Below are positions 23,945-36,480 of a stretch of DNA of 64,000 nt, one piece after another; the stretch's first letter is position 1, and the number at the start of each line of letters is the position of its first letter. The notes below the pieces were generated by a model. That model saw only the letters and a program-made list of their open reading frames with translations, made no database searches and was not told where the DNA came from. The position numbers and the translations under genes are program-made. Origin of the DNA: Russula earlei. Lineage: Eukaryota > Basidiomycota > Agaricomycetes > Russulales > Russulaceae. The stretch lies in assembly GCA_025769875.1 (NCBI GenBank), contig JAGFNK010000026.1:186001-250000 (forward strand), read 5' to 3'.

Positions 23945-26900
23945 ATGTTCCCACCACACGACAGTAATTCACCCCCTCGTTCGCTAAAACGTTTATCCCT
24001 CACTTTGTTTTCACCGTAGTTTCATCGGCGTTTAACTTCCCAGAGGAGGAAGAGAAAGTATTGAATTTTTGGCGCGAGATTGATGCGTTCCGAACGAGCC
24101 TCCAGCTCTCCGAAGGGCGACCCGTCTACTCTTTCTACGACGGGCCTCCATTCGCCACTGGGCTGCCGCACTATGGCCATCTCCTCGCAGGAACGATCAA
24201 GGTACGCAACTCTACGGCATTGGCTCCGGGACCTTTCCTTCTTGCTCATCGGGGGATGCCCGCGACGGGTGCCTCGCGGTGTAACTGCAGGACATCGTCA
24301 CGCGCCACGCGCACGTCTCGGGCTTCCATGTGCCGCGCCGTTTTGGCTGGGACACGCACGGCGTCCCGGTCGAGCACGAGATCGACAAGAAGCTCGGCAT
24401 AACGTCGCGCGCGGATGTGCTCAGCATGGGCGTCGACAAGTACAACGCCGAGTGCCGTGCGATCGTCATGCGGTACTCGTCCGAGTGGCGCGCCACAGTC
24501 GAGCGCATGGGCCGCTGGATCGACTTTGACAACGACTACAAGACGCTCAACCTCAGCTTCATGGAGAGCGTTTGGTGGGCGTTCAAGCAGCTCTTCGATA
24601 GAGACCTCGTCTATCGCGGTCTCAAGGTCATGCCCTACTCGACGGGCTTGCTCACGCCGCTGTCGAACTTTGAAGCCGGGCAGAATTACAAAGAGGTCAA
24701 CGATCCGGCCGGTAGGTTTGCTGCCACTGCTGCTGTCGTCGTATAACCAGGCCTTTTTTTCTTACTGCGTGCGCTGGCATTCCGATCTTTGTGCATTTGT
24801 CGCCAGTGGTTGTCGCGTTCCCGCTCGTGGACGATCCAACGACGTCTCTTCTGGCCTGGACGACAACGCCATGGACGCTTCCTTCCAATCTCGCGCTGTG
24901 CGTGCATCCAGACTTGACCTATGTCAAGATATATGACGAAGAGGGCGGCGGGAATTATATCCTTTTGGAATCTCGCTTGGTGGCCGTGTACAAGGACCCA
25001 AAGAAGGCCAAGATCAAGAAGGTCGGTGAGTTCAGTGGCGAGGATATGAGAGGATGGAGGTACACCCCAATATTCGAGTACTTTACCGAGACGGTGTGCA
25101 ACCTGTTTTGTCTCTTACCAGCATCGACTTCTTACGGTTTAATCCCTACCCAGTACGAAGACAGGGCGTTCCGCGTAGTTGTCGATACTTATGTGACGGA
25201 CAAAGACGGCACGGGTATCGTCCATCAAGCACCTGCCTTTGGTGAAGATGACCATCGCATTGCAATTGCCTATGAAGTCATCAAGGTGGATGAGATGCCA
25301 CCCTGTCCCATTGACGATGCTGGCAGATTCACGAGCGAAGTTCCAGACTTCGTCGGCCAATATGTGAAGGTCAGTCCCTTGCGTGACATAGTCTACGAAG
25401 TACACGGGCTCATACAATACGATGCGGTCGTTTCACTAGGATGCAGACAAGGAAATCATCAAAGTTCTCAAAGCGAAAGGCCGGCTCGTGAAACAGGACC
25501 AGGAAAAACATCAGTATCCATTCTGTTGGAGGTTGGGAGGATGACCCGCTTGACGATGATTTACGTCCTAATTGCCGTACTGGCCAGGTCTAATACCCCT
25601 ATCATCTACCGCGCCTTTCCGGTATGGAACGTGAGGGTGTCACACATAGTTGATGACCTCGTGAGGAACAACGGCGAGACTCTATGGTTCGTGACCGCTC
25701 TTACTCGAAGATACTCCACCAGCTCTGAATGCTCCCCTCTTCAATCTTCACAGGGTACCACAGAGCGTTGGTGAGAATCGGTTCGGAAACTGGCTCGCCA
25801 ACGCTCGCGACTGGTCTATTTCTCGGAACCGTTATTGGGGAACCCCGATCCCACTGTGGGTCTCTGACGACTTCCAAGAAGTACGACTCTCTCCTCTTTT
25901 GAATGCAAGAATTGGACTTTGATGTTATGCATAGGTCATCGCAATTGGTTCCGTCAGCGAACTCGAAGAGTTATCAGGGGTAAAGGATATTACGGACCTG
26001 CACTCTGACAAGATCGACCACATCACCATCCCTTCAAATGCAGGCAGAGGTGTTTTGAAGAGGATCCCAGAGGTCTTCGACTGCTGGTTTGAGTCAGGAA
26101 GGTGAGCAATAGTCGCCAAGGACGTGCTCTAGATCAGCGTCTAAGCCTTTGTTCGTCTAGTATGCCCTACGCTCAGGTCCACTACCCGTTCGAAAACAAG
26201 GAGCTTTTCGACAGGACCTTCCCTGCGAACTTCATCTCTGAGGGTATCGACCAGACCCGGGGTTGGTTTTACACGTTGCTGGTGCTATCTACGCATCTAT
26301 TCGGCAGAGCTCCGTGGCAAAATCTCATTGTAACTGGCCTTGTCCTCGCCGCGTGAGTCCTTTCATATAACCAGAATCTTGGCGCAGTTCTCCTTTCTCA
26401 CCATACTAAGCGATGGTAAGAAGATGAGTAAGAGCTTAAAGAATTATCCCGACCCGAATTTGATCCTTGACCGGTATGGAGCCGATGCAACAAGGTCTGT
26501 TTTTTGCTACCGTTTCATTGAGTCATCTGTCTGAGATGATATGGGCGTTGGCAGGATGTTCCTCGTCAACTCGCCAATAGTCCGTGGCGACAATCTACGC
26601 TTCAGAGAAGAGGGCGTGCGAGAAGTTATTTCGCGTGTGCTTCTTCCCTGGCTCAATTCTTTCCGGTTCTTCCTTGGCCAAGTCGCACTCCTGAAGAAGG
26701 CGGCCGGGCATGAATTCCGATACGATCCCCATGCACCCGTGTCGAGCAATGTCATGGACCGCTGGATCTTGGCCCGGTGCCAATCTCTAATCAAACTTGT
26801 CAAGGAAGAGATGGCGGCGTACCGCTTATACACCATCATACCACGGCTACTCGACCTGATTGACGAACTCACGAACTGGTACATCCGTTTCAATCGTCGA

Positions 26901-28000
26901 CGGCTCAAAGGGGAAGATGGTTTAGAGGACACAGTAGTAGCGCTGAATACGCTCTTTGAGACCTTGTTCACACTCTGTCGAACCATGGTGAGGGAACATG
27001 ACCTTGGTGCTGCCACCCTTCTGACTCTAGGGCAAGTCATCCTATACTCCTTTCCTCACAGAAAACATCTACCAGTCATTGCGGGTATACATACCCGATG
27101 ACCCAAGCGCAGGCGACACACGATCTGTGCATTTCTTACTCTTCCCAGATGTAAAGGAGGAATACTTCGACCCCACTATTGAACGCCAGGTGAAGCGGAT
27201 GCAGACCGTCATTGAGCTGACCCGAAACATCCGCGAGCGCAACAATTTAAGTCTCAAGGTATGAAGTTGAAGTTCTGCGTAGAAAACAATTCGCTGATCG
27301 CTCACCCCAGACTCCATTGAAAGAACTACTCGTGTTCCACCCTGACAGGGAGTACCTAGAAGACATTCGATCTCTGCAGAGATACATCCAGTCTGAACTC
27401 AACGTTCGTGATGTCATTCTCACTTCAGAGGAAACAGCCGCTGGAGTACGGTATCGCGCTGTCGCCGATTGGGCTGTCCTCGGACGGAAACTGCGCAGCA
27501 ACTTGGGCAAGGTCAAGAGTGCACTTCCCGGCCTCTCGAGTGGTGATGTCAAGTCATACACCCAGACAGGTCGAGTGACGGTTGCAGGTATCGAACTCAT
27601 CGAGGGCGATCTTATTGTGCAACGGTACATTGAGCTACCAGAGGGCGAAGGCTCGTACGCGACGCACACGGACAACGATGTCGTCGTGCGTCTCGACATC
27701 CAGGTCCATCCAGAGCTCGCAACCGAGTGGTTAGCGCGCGAGCTCATCAGCCGCGTGCAGAAGCTTCGCAAAAAGGCGGGACTGCAGGCGACTGACGACG
27801 TCGAGGTGTACTACAAATTCGAGGAGGGCACGGGCGCAGAGCTTCGTGATGCGATGCGAGAAAACGGGGAGATCATCGAGCGAACCGTGCGGAGCGTTCC
27901 TGCAGATGCAAGCAAACGGAGAGCAGGATCGGCCGTCATTATTGAGGAGGAGCAGGAAATTGCTGACACCAAGTTCTTGCTGTCCCTGGTGCGGTCTTGA
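23945..28000 (+). CDS. ILS1: Cytosolic isoleucyl-tRNA synthetase
   Basis: Class Ia synthetase charging tRNA-Ile. A 19-nt first exon (23,945-23,963) splices to [18 protein letters not shown]. Visible motifs: the HIGH-type [15 protein letters not shown], the editing domain ([37 protein letters not shown]), [37 protein letters not shown] and the KMSKS loop ([19 protein letters not shown]). The anticodon-binding region runs from [16 protein letters not shown] through [20 protein letters not shown] to the C-terminus (stop TGA 27,998-28,000). About twelve short introns are needed; those I checked near 25,510-25,590, 25,690-25,755 and 27,000-27,035 keep frame. No organelle targeting peptide is seen, which supports a cytosolic enzyme. 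Confidence 0.96.
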
Positions 28001-28018
28001 AGATGTACGTAGGGTCTT

Positions 28019-28034
28019 CCCCCCCCCCCCCCCC
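28019..28034. repeat. C16 homopolymer after IleRS
   Basis: An uninterrupted run of 16 C on the + strand lies 19 bp after the IleRS stop codon, in the convergent 3' region with SNU23. Such a tract is prone to length polymorphism and miscalling. Confidence 0.9.
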
Positions 28035-28122
28035 GGCTAGACGCAAGAGAAGGAAGAAAACCTGTATTACATGATGTAACTAGAGTACAGATATCAAACG
28101 TAAAGCATAAAGCCAGGCATCG

Positions 28123-28961
28123 TCATTTTTTGGTAGAGCCGAACCCGCTGAAGCCCATCATGTTCATCATGTCGCCGCCGTCGATTTGCATTGCCGCGGC
28201 GTCCTGCACGCGTTCGAGACGCGCCCTCTCTCGTTCAGCCTTCTTCGCGGCCTTCTTCTCTGCGCGTACGGCCAGCTCCTTGTCTCGGATTTCGGCGAGC
28301 CGCTTGTCAAAGTCAAACGCTTTCGCCTGAGATGCTTCCTTGGTCTGCGCACGGAGGGAGGCGATTTTAGCGCGGACCTGCTCGAGGGTAGACCGTTCCA
28401 ACCGCGTCGTCTGTCCGAGCGCACGCAGATCTGTTCGCGTCATTCATTCCTCAACGATTTTGGGGGGAAAGAAAGAAGAGGAAAGGGGAGAAGTCACCGA
28501 CGCGCTCGTCCGTTGATGTGGTCCAGATAGCCGACGCTGTCCTTGTACGTCCTGTTGCAGACCTCGCAGTAGAAGCCTGGCTGTCCCGGACCCCTGCCGC
28601 CGAGGTTCTGCACGACCATGGTTTTTCCCAGGTTCTTTTCGAGCTCGAGGTCGTGATCGCGCCGTTTCATGAGCTCGGTGGGCTTCGGGAGGTCGTTCCT
28701 CTTCCCTTTGAGAGGCCTCTTGCCTGGATGAGAGGACCTGGGGCGTCAGCCGGATTGGAACATGCGGGCAGAGGTGGAGAACGGGAAGCTGATTGCTCGT
28801 TGCGCACCTTGCTTCATGCGCTCTTCGTTTTCCTGCATCCGCAGCCTCTCCTCATCGTCCTTTTTTCGGGCTTTTTCGGCATATTCTTCCTTATCCCATT
28901 TCCGCCGAAAGTCGGTATCCACGGCCTTGGTGCTGTACGCGCCTTGTTTGTTGTCTGCCAT
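28123..28961 (-). CDS. SNU23: Snu23/ZMAT2-like U4/U6.U5 tri-snRNP zinc-finger protein
   Basis: Splicing factor of the tri-snRNP and B complex. From ATG 28961 the protein reads MADNKQGAYSTKAVDTDFRR then KWDKEEYAEKARKK, the family N-terminus. Next come a basic segment and LEKNLGKTMVVQN, then a matrin-type C2H2 finger (FYCEVCNRTYKDSVGYLDHI then NGRAH). After it, RLERSTLEQVRAKIASLRAQ is the conserved post-finger helix. A long Lys/Glu/Arg-rich coiled region follows and the protein ends MMGFSGFGSTKK. Two introns, about 28,727-28,808 and 28,440-28,500. It is divergent from the ERD1-like gene across about 176 bp that contains an inverted CCAAT (GATTGG near 29,038). Confidence 0.93.
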
Positions 28962-29137
28962 GGTAAGAGGGGGGAGGAGAAGAGGAAGAGGATGCGCGGC
29001 GCGGGCAGGAGGCGAAGGCGAGTTTGGGCGCCAAAGTTGATTGGCCACCACGACATCGACGCAGGCGTACAGACAGCATAAATCACCCCTTCCGTTTAGC
29101 TGATGTTCCAACCGTTTCGCTGAATCCGAATGAAACA

Positions 29138-30891
29138 ATGGAGAATGACCTCGACGATCTGTCCTTCGTCATAGCCTTTCCCCTCCCCTTCCGCGTCCTC
29201 TTCCTCGCAGGCGCAGGCATCCTCGGTTGGGCCGCGAACCTCCACGGCCTCCGTCTCCTCGGCGTAGATGCTGCCAGCGCACTCGACCTGCGCGCACACG
29301 AGCGCGAATCCCCACCTCCTCTCCCTCTCCTCGTCGACGATCGCCGCGCACGCGCAGCGCTCACCGGTAAAGCACCTGCGGAGTCCAGCCAGCGCCCTCT
29401 GTTCCCCCGTCTATCGTCTCGCGTTCGGGTATGCCCTGTGGTGCCTTGCGGCGTGGGTGCTGTACCGCTACGCTACGCACGGCAGCGCCGTCCTCGTCGA
29501 CTTTTTCAAGCACATCCCGGCCGTGTGCGCGCTTGTCGTCCTCGTGTTCATGCTCTTCCCCTACGACGTCATGCAAAAACGCCAACGCGACGCGTTCCTC
29601 TTGTGCGTTTCTCTCGTTCCGCTCCTCTCTCTCTCTCTCTCTCTCGTTTCTTTCCGACGGCGTTGTCTGACCTGGGACATCCTCGTTACAAAAAACAGGA
29701 GTATCAAAAGATGCATATCATCGCCCATAAATCACAGAATATTCTTTTCCGACGTCGTCTTTGCCGACATCTTTACCTCGTACGCAAAGGTGCTGGGCGA
29801 TGTCTGGCTGTCGCTCTGCATGCTACTTCCCGGGGGCAGTCTCCTTACACCCCCAAAACAGTACGGTTGGTATAGGTGGATTTTGCCAACAATCATGAGG
29901 TGCGTTTTTTTTTGTTTTGTTTTCCGACTCACCGACTCGCTTGACGAGAGCCGATCAATATGCCCAGTCTTCCGTACCTTGTGCGCTTTCGACAGTGCAT
30001 AGTCGAATACACGAGCCCATCCAATGACAGCCATCGCCCGCTCTGGAACGCCGTGAAATACGCGAGCTCATTCCCTGTAATTTTCTTGTCCGCCGCGCAG
30101 CGGCTCGTCTTGTCCGACCTCATCGCCAAGAAGGGCGATCGGGTTGTGGAAGAAGCGTGGCACGGTGAGCACGCGCTTTTCCGTCTTTGGTGCGTGTGGG
30201 CCGTCGCCGCTCTCTTCCCTCTTTATCGGCACGCTGACTCGGGGTTGGTCGAATCGGCAGGCTTCTTGCCGCCCTCGTCAACTCGTTGTACTCGTTCTGG
30301 TGGGACGTGACGTACGACTGGGGCTTTGACCTATTGCAATTTACGCCAGAATCGAATCGTCATCATCATCTCCGAGTCCGCCGACCCTCCCCGCCCCGCG
30401 CGGTGAATCCTCCCGCGATACAGGAGCGCGAGGAATCTGTCGCTTCGCGCCTGAAAAGCGCAACGCCATCACCATCACCACCACCATTACTCGCTCCCTC
30501 TCACCCTCCAGCATCGCAACATTCACATCCGGTGGGCGTGCATCCATACGGCCTTCGTTCCCGTCTCTTATACCCACTTCCGATATACCCCCTTGCCCTA
30601 TTTATCAACTTGGTCCTCCGCCTCACATGGAGCATCAAGCTATCGAGCCATCTGCACGCGAAAGTGCAGGGAGAGGGCTCGTTTTTCATTTTCTGGGTCG
30701 AAGTCGCAGAGCTCGTGCGAAGGTGGGTGTGGGTGTTCATCCGCGTCGAGTGGGAGATCGTGAGACGCGCTGAGGACGGTGCGAGGCGCACCGTAATGTC
30801 CGGCGAGAGTGCGGTGGATGCGGACCACGAGAGCTTCGAGCTGGTCAATGCCGGCGTTGATGAGCCCTTGCTCAGGGATAGACATGGTTGA
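29138..30891 (+). CDS. EXS-domain membrane protein, Erd1-like
   Basis: Golgi membrane protein of the ERD1/EXS group, which in yeast supports retention of Golgi enzymes and lumenal ER proteins and phosphate recycling. Hydrophobic segments include VLFLAGAGILGWAANLHGL, LAFGYALWCLAAWVLYRYA and AVCALVVLVFMLFPYDVM. The EXS signature is clear: FADIFTSYAKVLGDVWLSLC, WNAVKYASSFPVIFLSAAQR and LVNSLYSFWWDVTYDWGFDL. The C-terminus (to 30,891) carries VEVAELVRRWVWVFIRVEWE. The frame changes between 29,360 and 29,395 and only a 22-nt GT-AG segment could explain it as splicing. That is too short for an ordinary intron, so one extra base is suspected. A CT repeat lies in the intron at 29,629-29,645. Confidence 0.85.
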
Positions 30892-31072
30892 GGTTGTGGG
30901 AACTACGACACCTTTTGCTGCTAGCGCCTCACAAGTACTCCTAATGAACGTCGTTTCGTGGACGCATAACATTCCTCAAACGAGACATTCTTTCTGCGCG
31001 TCATCCTTTCGTAGCTAACGTAGGTCAAACGACCATTGTTTCTCGTAATCATTACAATCTCAAGGATTCTGA

Positions 31073-31087
31073 GGGGGGGGGGGGGGG
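31073..31087. repeat. G15 homopolymer
   Basis: Fifteen consecutive G on the + strand, in the convergent spacer between the ERD1-like gene and the lysine-degradation gene. No functional reading is offered; its length should be treated as uncertain. Confidence 0.9.
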
Positions 31088-31128
31088 ATAATTGTACAAA
31101 AACGTGTCCCGAGCTTTCAATCATCAAT

Positions 31129-34100
31129 CTAGCAGCCAGCGGCAGTGGTCCGCTGCTGCAGCCCGGCAGCCAGGGCGCCCTCCATGGACGGCCCAGACTT
31201 GATATTCTCCTTGACTCCAAGGCCCCTGCTCTCCAAGCCCTCCAAAACCCCCTTCCACACCGCCTCGTCGGCCGTCGGCCCACACACGCCCGTGGCGCGC
31301 ACGGCTCCTTCCAGCAATTGCCGCGCGGCCAAGGCCACAGGCAGGCCGACCGTGCGCGCCATGGCGGACGCTCGCGCATCGCCGTAGGCGGTGAGCGTCG
31401 AGGTGTGCACCTGCTCTGTGCCGCCGGGCCGGTCGCGCGCGACGACCTCGTGGTGCAGGAGGACGAGGTCGCGCTCGTGCGGGGCGTAGCGCAGGGCGTG
31501 CGCGAGGTGCTGCGCGAGGGCGTCTGCGGGCGAGATCGAGGCGGCCGGTTTCGGATCCGGGAGGAGGTTCGTGCCGAGAGCGGCCGTGGGCGGCGGCGGC
31601 GGCGGGGATGTGGGGGCGGCTGCGGAGGGGATGAGGTGGAGCCGGGTGAGTGCGTCCAGGAGAGCCGGAAGGCGAGAAGCGGGGAGGACACTGGCGAGGG
31701 CGGATTGGAGAGATGGGCGGTCGTTCTGGGCGACGGAATGGCCGAGTTTCTGCTCTAGAGCGAGACGGACGAGCGATGACCAGCGGTCGAGCGTGATGGT
31801 CTTGGAAGATTCGAGGAGCCCGATGCAACCGAAGGAGTGCATCAGAGACGCGAAGCCGGGGTATCTGGAGGGGGGGTCGTTAACGTTCGACTCTTTATCG
31901 CGTGGGAATCGTGGCATATCCCACCTGAGCGTCCCTCGCAACATGGTGCGGAGTTCCTCGTTCTTCAGAGAGTATGTCTCCGCGTAGCGCATACTATTCC
32001 TATTCGCAAGACCTTCGAATCTCAAAACGTTCGAAAGAGGCACGTCGGGGAAGTTCTGAAGAAGTAATCGCTCTCCAGGGATTTCCCAATCCTTGACAGA
32101 AGCTGCATTCAGACTTTTTTCTGGTCAGATTGTGGACCGGCGACGGTTCGTACCTGCCCTGAGAGGCGGAAGCTCGCGCCTTCGTTCGCAGCTCGTAGGA
32201 CACCACGGGGGCTCCAACTGAACTTGTATCCGAGGGGAACGCCCTCTGCCACTTCTGGAGCGGGGAGACCGCCGCAGAAAGATGTAAAGCTCACGACTTG
32301 CTTGTTCTCGGAACGCAAGCGCGACAAAAGTGAATGAGCAGAGCAATGGTCGATGCCAGGGTCGAGGCCGATTTCGTTCAGGAGGAGAACGCCTGCGGAC
32401 TGTGCGCTGTGCAAGGGATTAGCGAGAATGACTTAGGCTGTCACGAGAGCGTCACACCGTGGATGAAACGATCGCATGTCTGGCGATATATAGGAAGCGG
32501 TGACCAAGTGTTTCTCGTGTTCAATGCATAGCTCTGCCACAGCTGGATGCAGTGGGGCAGGGAGTAGACTATTTCCGGCCATGAGAATCGCCGATGGGTT
32601 GTACTCGTCGAAGAAAGCTTCACCTGATCACGATGTCGGATTCGCTGACGAGCTTGCTTGCTCGAACCCGATCGTCCATGCTTAGCAGCAGTGCGCTTGC
32701 GTTAGGATGAGCCGCGAACCAGGTGCTCCGCTTCCCGGAGAAAATTACTGGCTGGAGCCACGAGCCCCGTGTTCATCAGCCCCGGCTACCAAAGCAAGGT
32801 TGAGTACGACACTCACCGACGATCAATTCGACATCCGGTCTTGCGGCCAGCTCATCCACGGCGGGTCCTGCAACCATACCGCTGCCCAATACTAGAACTC
32901 GCTTCTTCCTCTCACCTGCGCGTCTCATCCTATCGTCATTTACGGACCTGGTTCCAGGAAACTGTATGCTTCCTCGATGTTCGTGATGCTTGAGAGGTAC
33001 GCCATGCTTCGACTTTTTCTGCTAACCATTCGCGTCTTAACTGCAGTCGTCCTTCGCTGGCGATAGTCGCCTCCTTCAGAGATTCGCGTGCTTCCGTATC
33101 TTCCTCGTTGATACCTTTGTAGTCGTTTACCACGGACCGCACGTACCGTAGGACTTTTTCCGAGAAATGGACGCTCGCATCTCGCGGAAGACTCGCAGGA
33201 AGGATATCCACAGCGACTACAGTGACACCATTCACATCGTACGAGGGCGAATCTAATGTCGTTGCACGAGAGACAAACTCGAGACCGCCGCCGATATCGC
33301 ATGAAATGTCTCCAACAGCAGCCAAGCGCTTCGCCTGGGCCAACTGTGGTGTCGTGAGCAGTCGAGGAAAGCCAATGTTCCAACCTACTCCATTGAGGAG
33401 GAGGGTCAGGTACGGTGCGATCTGATTAAGATGAGACGCGTAATGATGGACAACACAATAATCCACAACCTTTGTGTGGAACAGCGAATGGTATTCCCGC
33501 GGATTTGCGTAGTAGTCTGAGCGCTCGTACGGTGTCCCATCGGCACGAGACAAATAAGAGCTAGGAAGGGCATGGACGAGGTATATCTTTCGCAAGTCAG
33601 TGGCTAGATAAACCTATGAGACGGAATATTTGTAGGCATAGTGAGACTAACGTAACTTGGATCGCCGACAAGGGCAGGTAAGTCATCTGCATTGACCTTG
33701 ATAATCGGAAGCTCCGACAATATAGACAATATGCCCTGCGTAACATTTCCATTGCTTTGAGATAGCATAGTGAGACGGAGGCGGCGGGGAAGCATTGGAT
33801 TGCTCACCCAGTGACACCAAATATTACTGGACCAAGACTCTTAGGGGTACCATGTGCCGCAATCTGACTCCCAATATACCTTAGCTGAGCACGATGAGCG
33901 TCGAGATGCGGTGAGGTGTGTGGACGGGGAGTGTACTAATCCCGCGTCAATTCCGAGTTACGGGGGTCTAGATGCGTACTTACGAGGAAGGGCGACGCGA
34001 CGCCGCGCTCCAGGTGTTTGAGTGCCATCGCAAAGAGAGCCTCCAGCGTCCCGGCAACTACGAACGCGTGCATGAACCGCAGGGGGTATAGCGCGGACAC

Positions 34101-34741
34101 ACACACACACCTCCAGCATGCCATCCGAATGCAACTGTCCTCTTGCCGTCTGTCCCAGTCAAGAGCTCGTAATCGACGAGACGAGCAGCTAATTGTGGAA
34201 GAGAATTATCACCCGTGAGCTTCGGGTCAGCATAGCGATCCCCCCCGGCAAGGAACCTGGAGAGCAAAGGCATGTTATATTCTTGGCCTTTGGCGGTGTG
34301 GGAAAACATCATGTGCGTTCGCGAGACCACATCACGCTGGTTGACTGAGCATATTGGGCTCGTAATGAGAGAATCAAGAGGGGGCTCCTTAATGCCAAGA
34401 ACCAGGTGAGCGGGCTCAAGCCTCGAAGATACCTCTGCACCCGCCTGCACTGATGTTCACGCGCTCGTGGATAAACTCTGAGTTAGAAAAGTGATGATAC
34501 GCACGCGAACATACTCCTCGAGAGGAAAGACCCTGCGCTCACACTCCTGTATGAGAACGCGTACATGATCACGACTTACTAGCTCCGCGACGGCATCTGG
34601 GGTGAGGGGAGCCCTGCGCTCCCATATGCGACCTGGATCCTCACGACGAATACCAATAGTAACCGGGATAGCTTGAGATGCGTAAAAGCGAAACGTTGAC
34701 CGACCCAGCGGCAGAGGAGAAGACACACGGCGAAGATACAT
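31129..34741 (-). CDS. Bifunctional aminoadipic semialdehyde synthase (lysine-ketoglutarate reductase/saccharopine dehydrogenase), mitochondrial
   Basis: First two steps of lysine breakdown through saccharopine in one polypeptide. The N-terminus (MYLRRVSSPLPLGRSTFRFY) is rich in Arg and Ser without acids, as expected for mitochondrial import. The reductase half shows GIRREDPGRIWERRAPLTPD, LVLGIKEPPLDSLI, FSHTAKGQEYNMPLLSRFL, DYELLTGTDGKRTVAFGWHA and YLVHALPSSYLSR. The dehydrogenase half starts at the Rossmann loop KKRVLVLGSGMVAGP (about 32,870-32,915) and ends with the saccharopine dehydrogenase C-domain (RTMLRGTLRWDMPRF then YPGFASLMHSFGCIGLLE). Stop TAG 31,129-31,131. There are many short introns; one donor (near 34,111) sits in a GT microsatellite. 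Ascomycete LYS1 and LYS9 are separate proteins, so the fused form is noteworthy. Confidence 0.9.
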
Positions 34742-35472
34742 GACAGCGTTAAGGGAGGAATGATCTGTTAGCGAACGGACAGAAAGGGATGACAGGACAC
34801 GTACGATGTCTGATATGGACTAAACGGATGATCCGACCCGACAGTACTTCTCCATCGACGCGACGCCCTCACGTGTCCACTGGTCGTCCAGCACGGTTAC
34901 TCAATGTGGCGCTTAGAAAATAGTATTCCAGGACTTTGCAAATACTGAATGGCACTGGGACCTCTGTGTCCCCTTTAGCTATGAACGTGTCTGGATTTAT
35001 ATTCCGCGGCGCGTAAGACGGTACAGAGGCGGTCGCGTATGTACGTATTATGATTATGCGGACCAGTGGGGTAGTATTGGATGGGCCAGATTGTGGCCAG
35101 GTAGCAGGAGGGCACTCGGTGGACCTCTGTTGTTGTGGCGTCGGGTCTGGCCGGTCCTACCGAAAATCTCAACCCATAACTATCCGCGACTTTCAGATGT
35201 CCTGTCTCCTCCAGGCTCCTCTCGACTCGGTCCTTCTTTCATGGAATCCCTCATCCGGCTCAACCCTCTAATCTGCCTTCAATGGATATCTTCCCTCTCA
35301 TGTCTGCTCCCGATCTCAGCTCGGCCACCTCTTATCCTGAGCTTCCTCAGGACTCCAACCTAGCTCCGGTAGGATATCACGCGGCGCCAACACGTATATA
35401 AGGGCGACTTGTTCTCCTTCAAAATGCAGTACCTAGTTACCCTCCTCATCGCACATTCAGCCACTGTACCAC

Positions 35473-35719
35473 ATGCGCTGTTCCCTCCAAATTGTAATAC
35501 TCGCTCTCGTGCGTTTGTCCATGTCCCCTTCTGCCTTGGCTGCGCCCATTCAGTGAGTTGTCTTGGTCCGCTTTCATCACGAGGCAAGCTCTTGTCTAAC
35601 ATATGAAGGACAGGCAGCACCGACCTCGAGGGCAGTGTCTGGAACATTTGTCCACACGAGAGCCTAAGTTGCTAGGTCACGCGAACTGTGACATTGTGCA
35701 TCCATGTCAAGTTCACTGT
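35473..35719 (+). CDS. Candidate small secreted peptide gene (low confidence)
   Basis: A TATA box (CGTATATAAG, 35,393-35,401) is followed about 75 bp later by an ATG at 35,473 opening MRCSLQIVILALVRLSMSPS then ALAAPIQ, a good signal peptide with an AxA-type cleavage site. A GTGAGT donor follows directly (35,553). Joining to the ACAG acceptor near 35,613 gives about 60 residues ending at a TAA near 35,719; another acceptor a few bases on gives a shorter, different tail. Because the tail is ambiguous and I recognise no homologue, this may be a real short effector-like gene or a decayed one. Confidence 0.3.
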
Positions 35720-36480
35720 TAACTCGTCTTTTCACTTTTCCTTAACAGCGGTGAGTTTAACAATCGTTCTCTCCCTGATCTGGACTAGTTCTCGAATTGA
35801 GGAGAGGATCCATCGGGCGGGTCTCGGACCAACGGATGTCTAGTGGAAACATGTGCAATTCCAGTCAAGGATTTACAAACGCTTTCACCCACCTTCGGCC
35901 CTTCTTTCATTATGATGCATGGGCTCTGCTCCCGTCATTTATCAGGATATTTGGACGCCATAGCCGGTGTTTTCATCTATCGTCAATGTCGATTTTTCCT
36001 AACCCCCCTGCCGCCCGTATCTGCAAAGAGTAGTACTTTCGGCTGGCTCTAGTGCAAGTGAGAATCGTATTATTTCTGTTGTCCTTTCTTTTTTTGCACG
36101 CATGAAGACCGTGGATTGTCTCATAATCGATGGGGTGATTTCCGATATGCACCTCCAATTGCGGCTGCTGAGGATCATAAATACCTTCTCCTTTTCCCGT
36201 CTTCTTCGTAGCCCGGGAACCCGCCTGCGAATTGGTGGAGACAAACTCGTTCGCTTCATCACAGCACATGCCGTTATTGGCTCCTAGTCTCTCTCCTACA
36301 CAGCCCGCTTCCGCCTCGTCAAGCCGACCAGATGCCTCAAATGCGGCGTTAACGGCCATTCTGTCGCTCAGCAGTGTCCGAGTCCACGCTTTGCACGCGC
36401 TCGGGCTGCCCGTCTCTCTCCGCCGATAGTCGAAGACCCTTACTCGATTGACGCTCTTCTGCACCAGTGATAAGGTTCTC

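Noticed and set aside
24212..24936. Alternative frames inside the isoleucyl-tRNA synthetase gene
   Set aside because: They overlap the HIGH-motif exons and have no family content.
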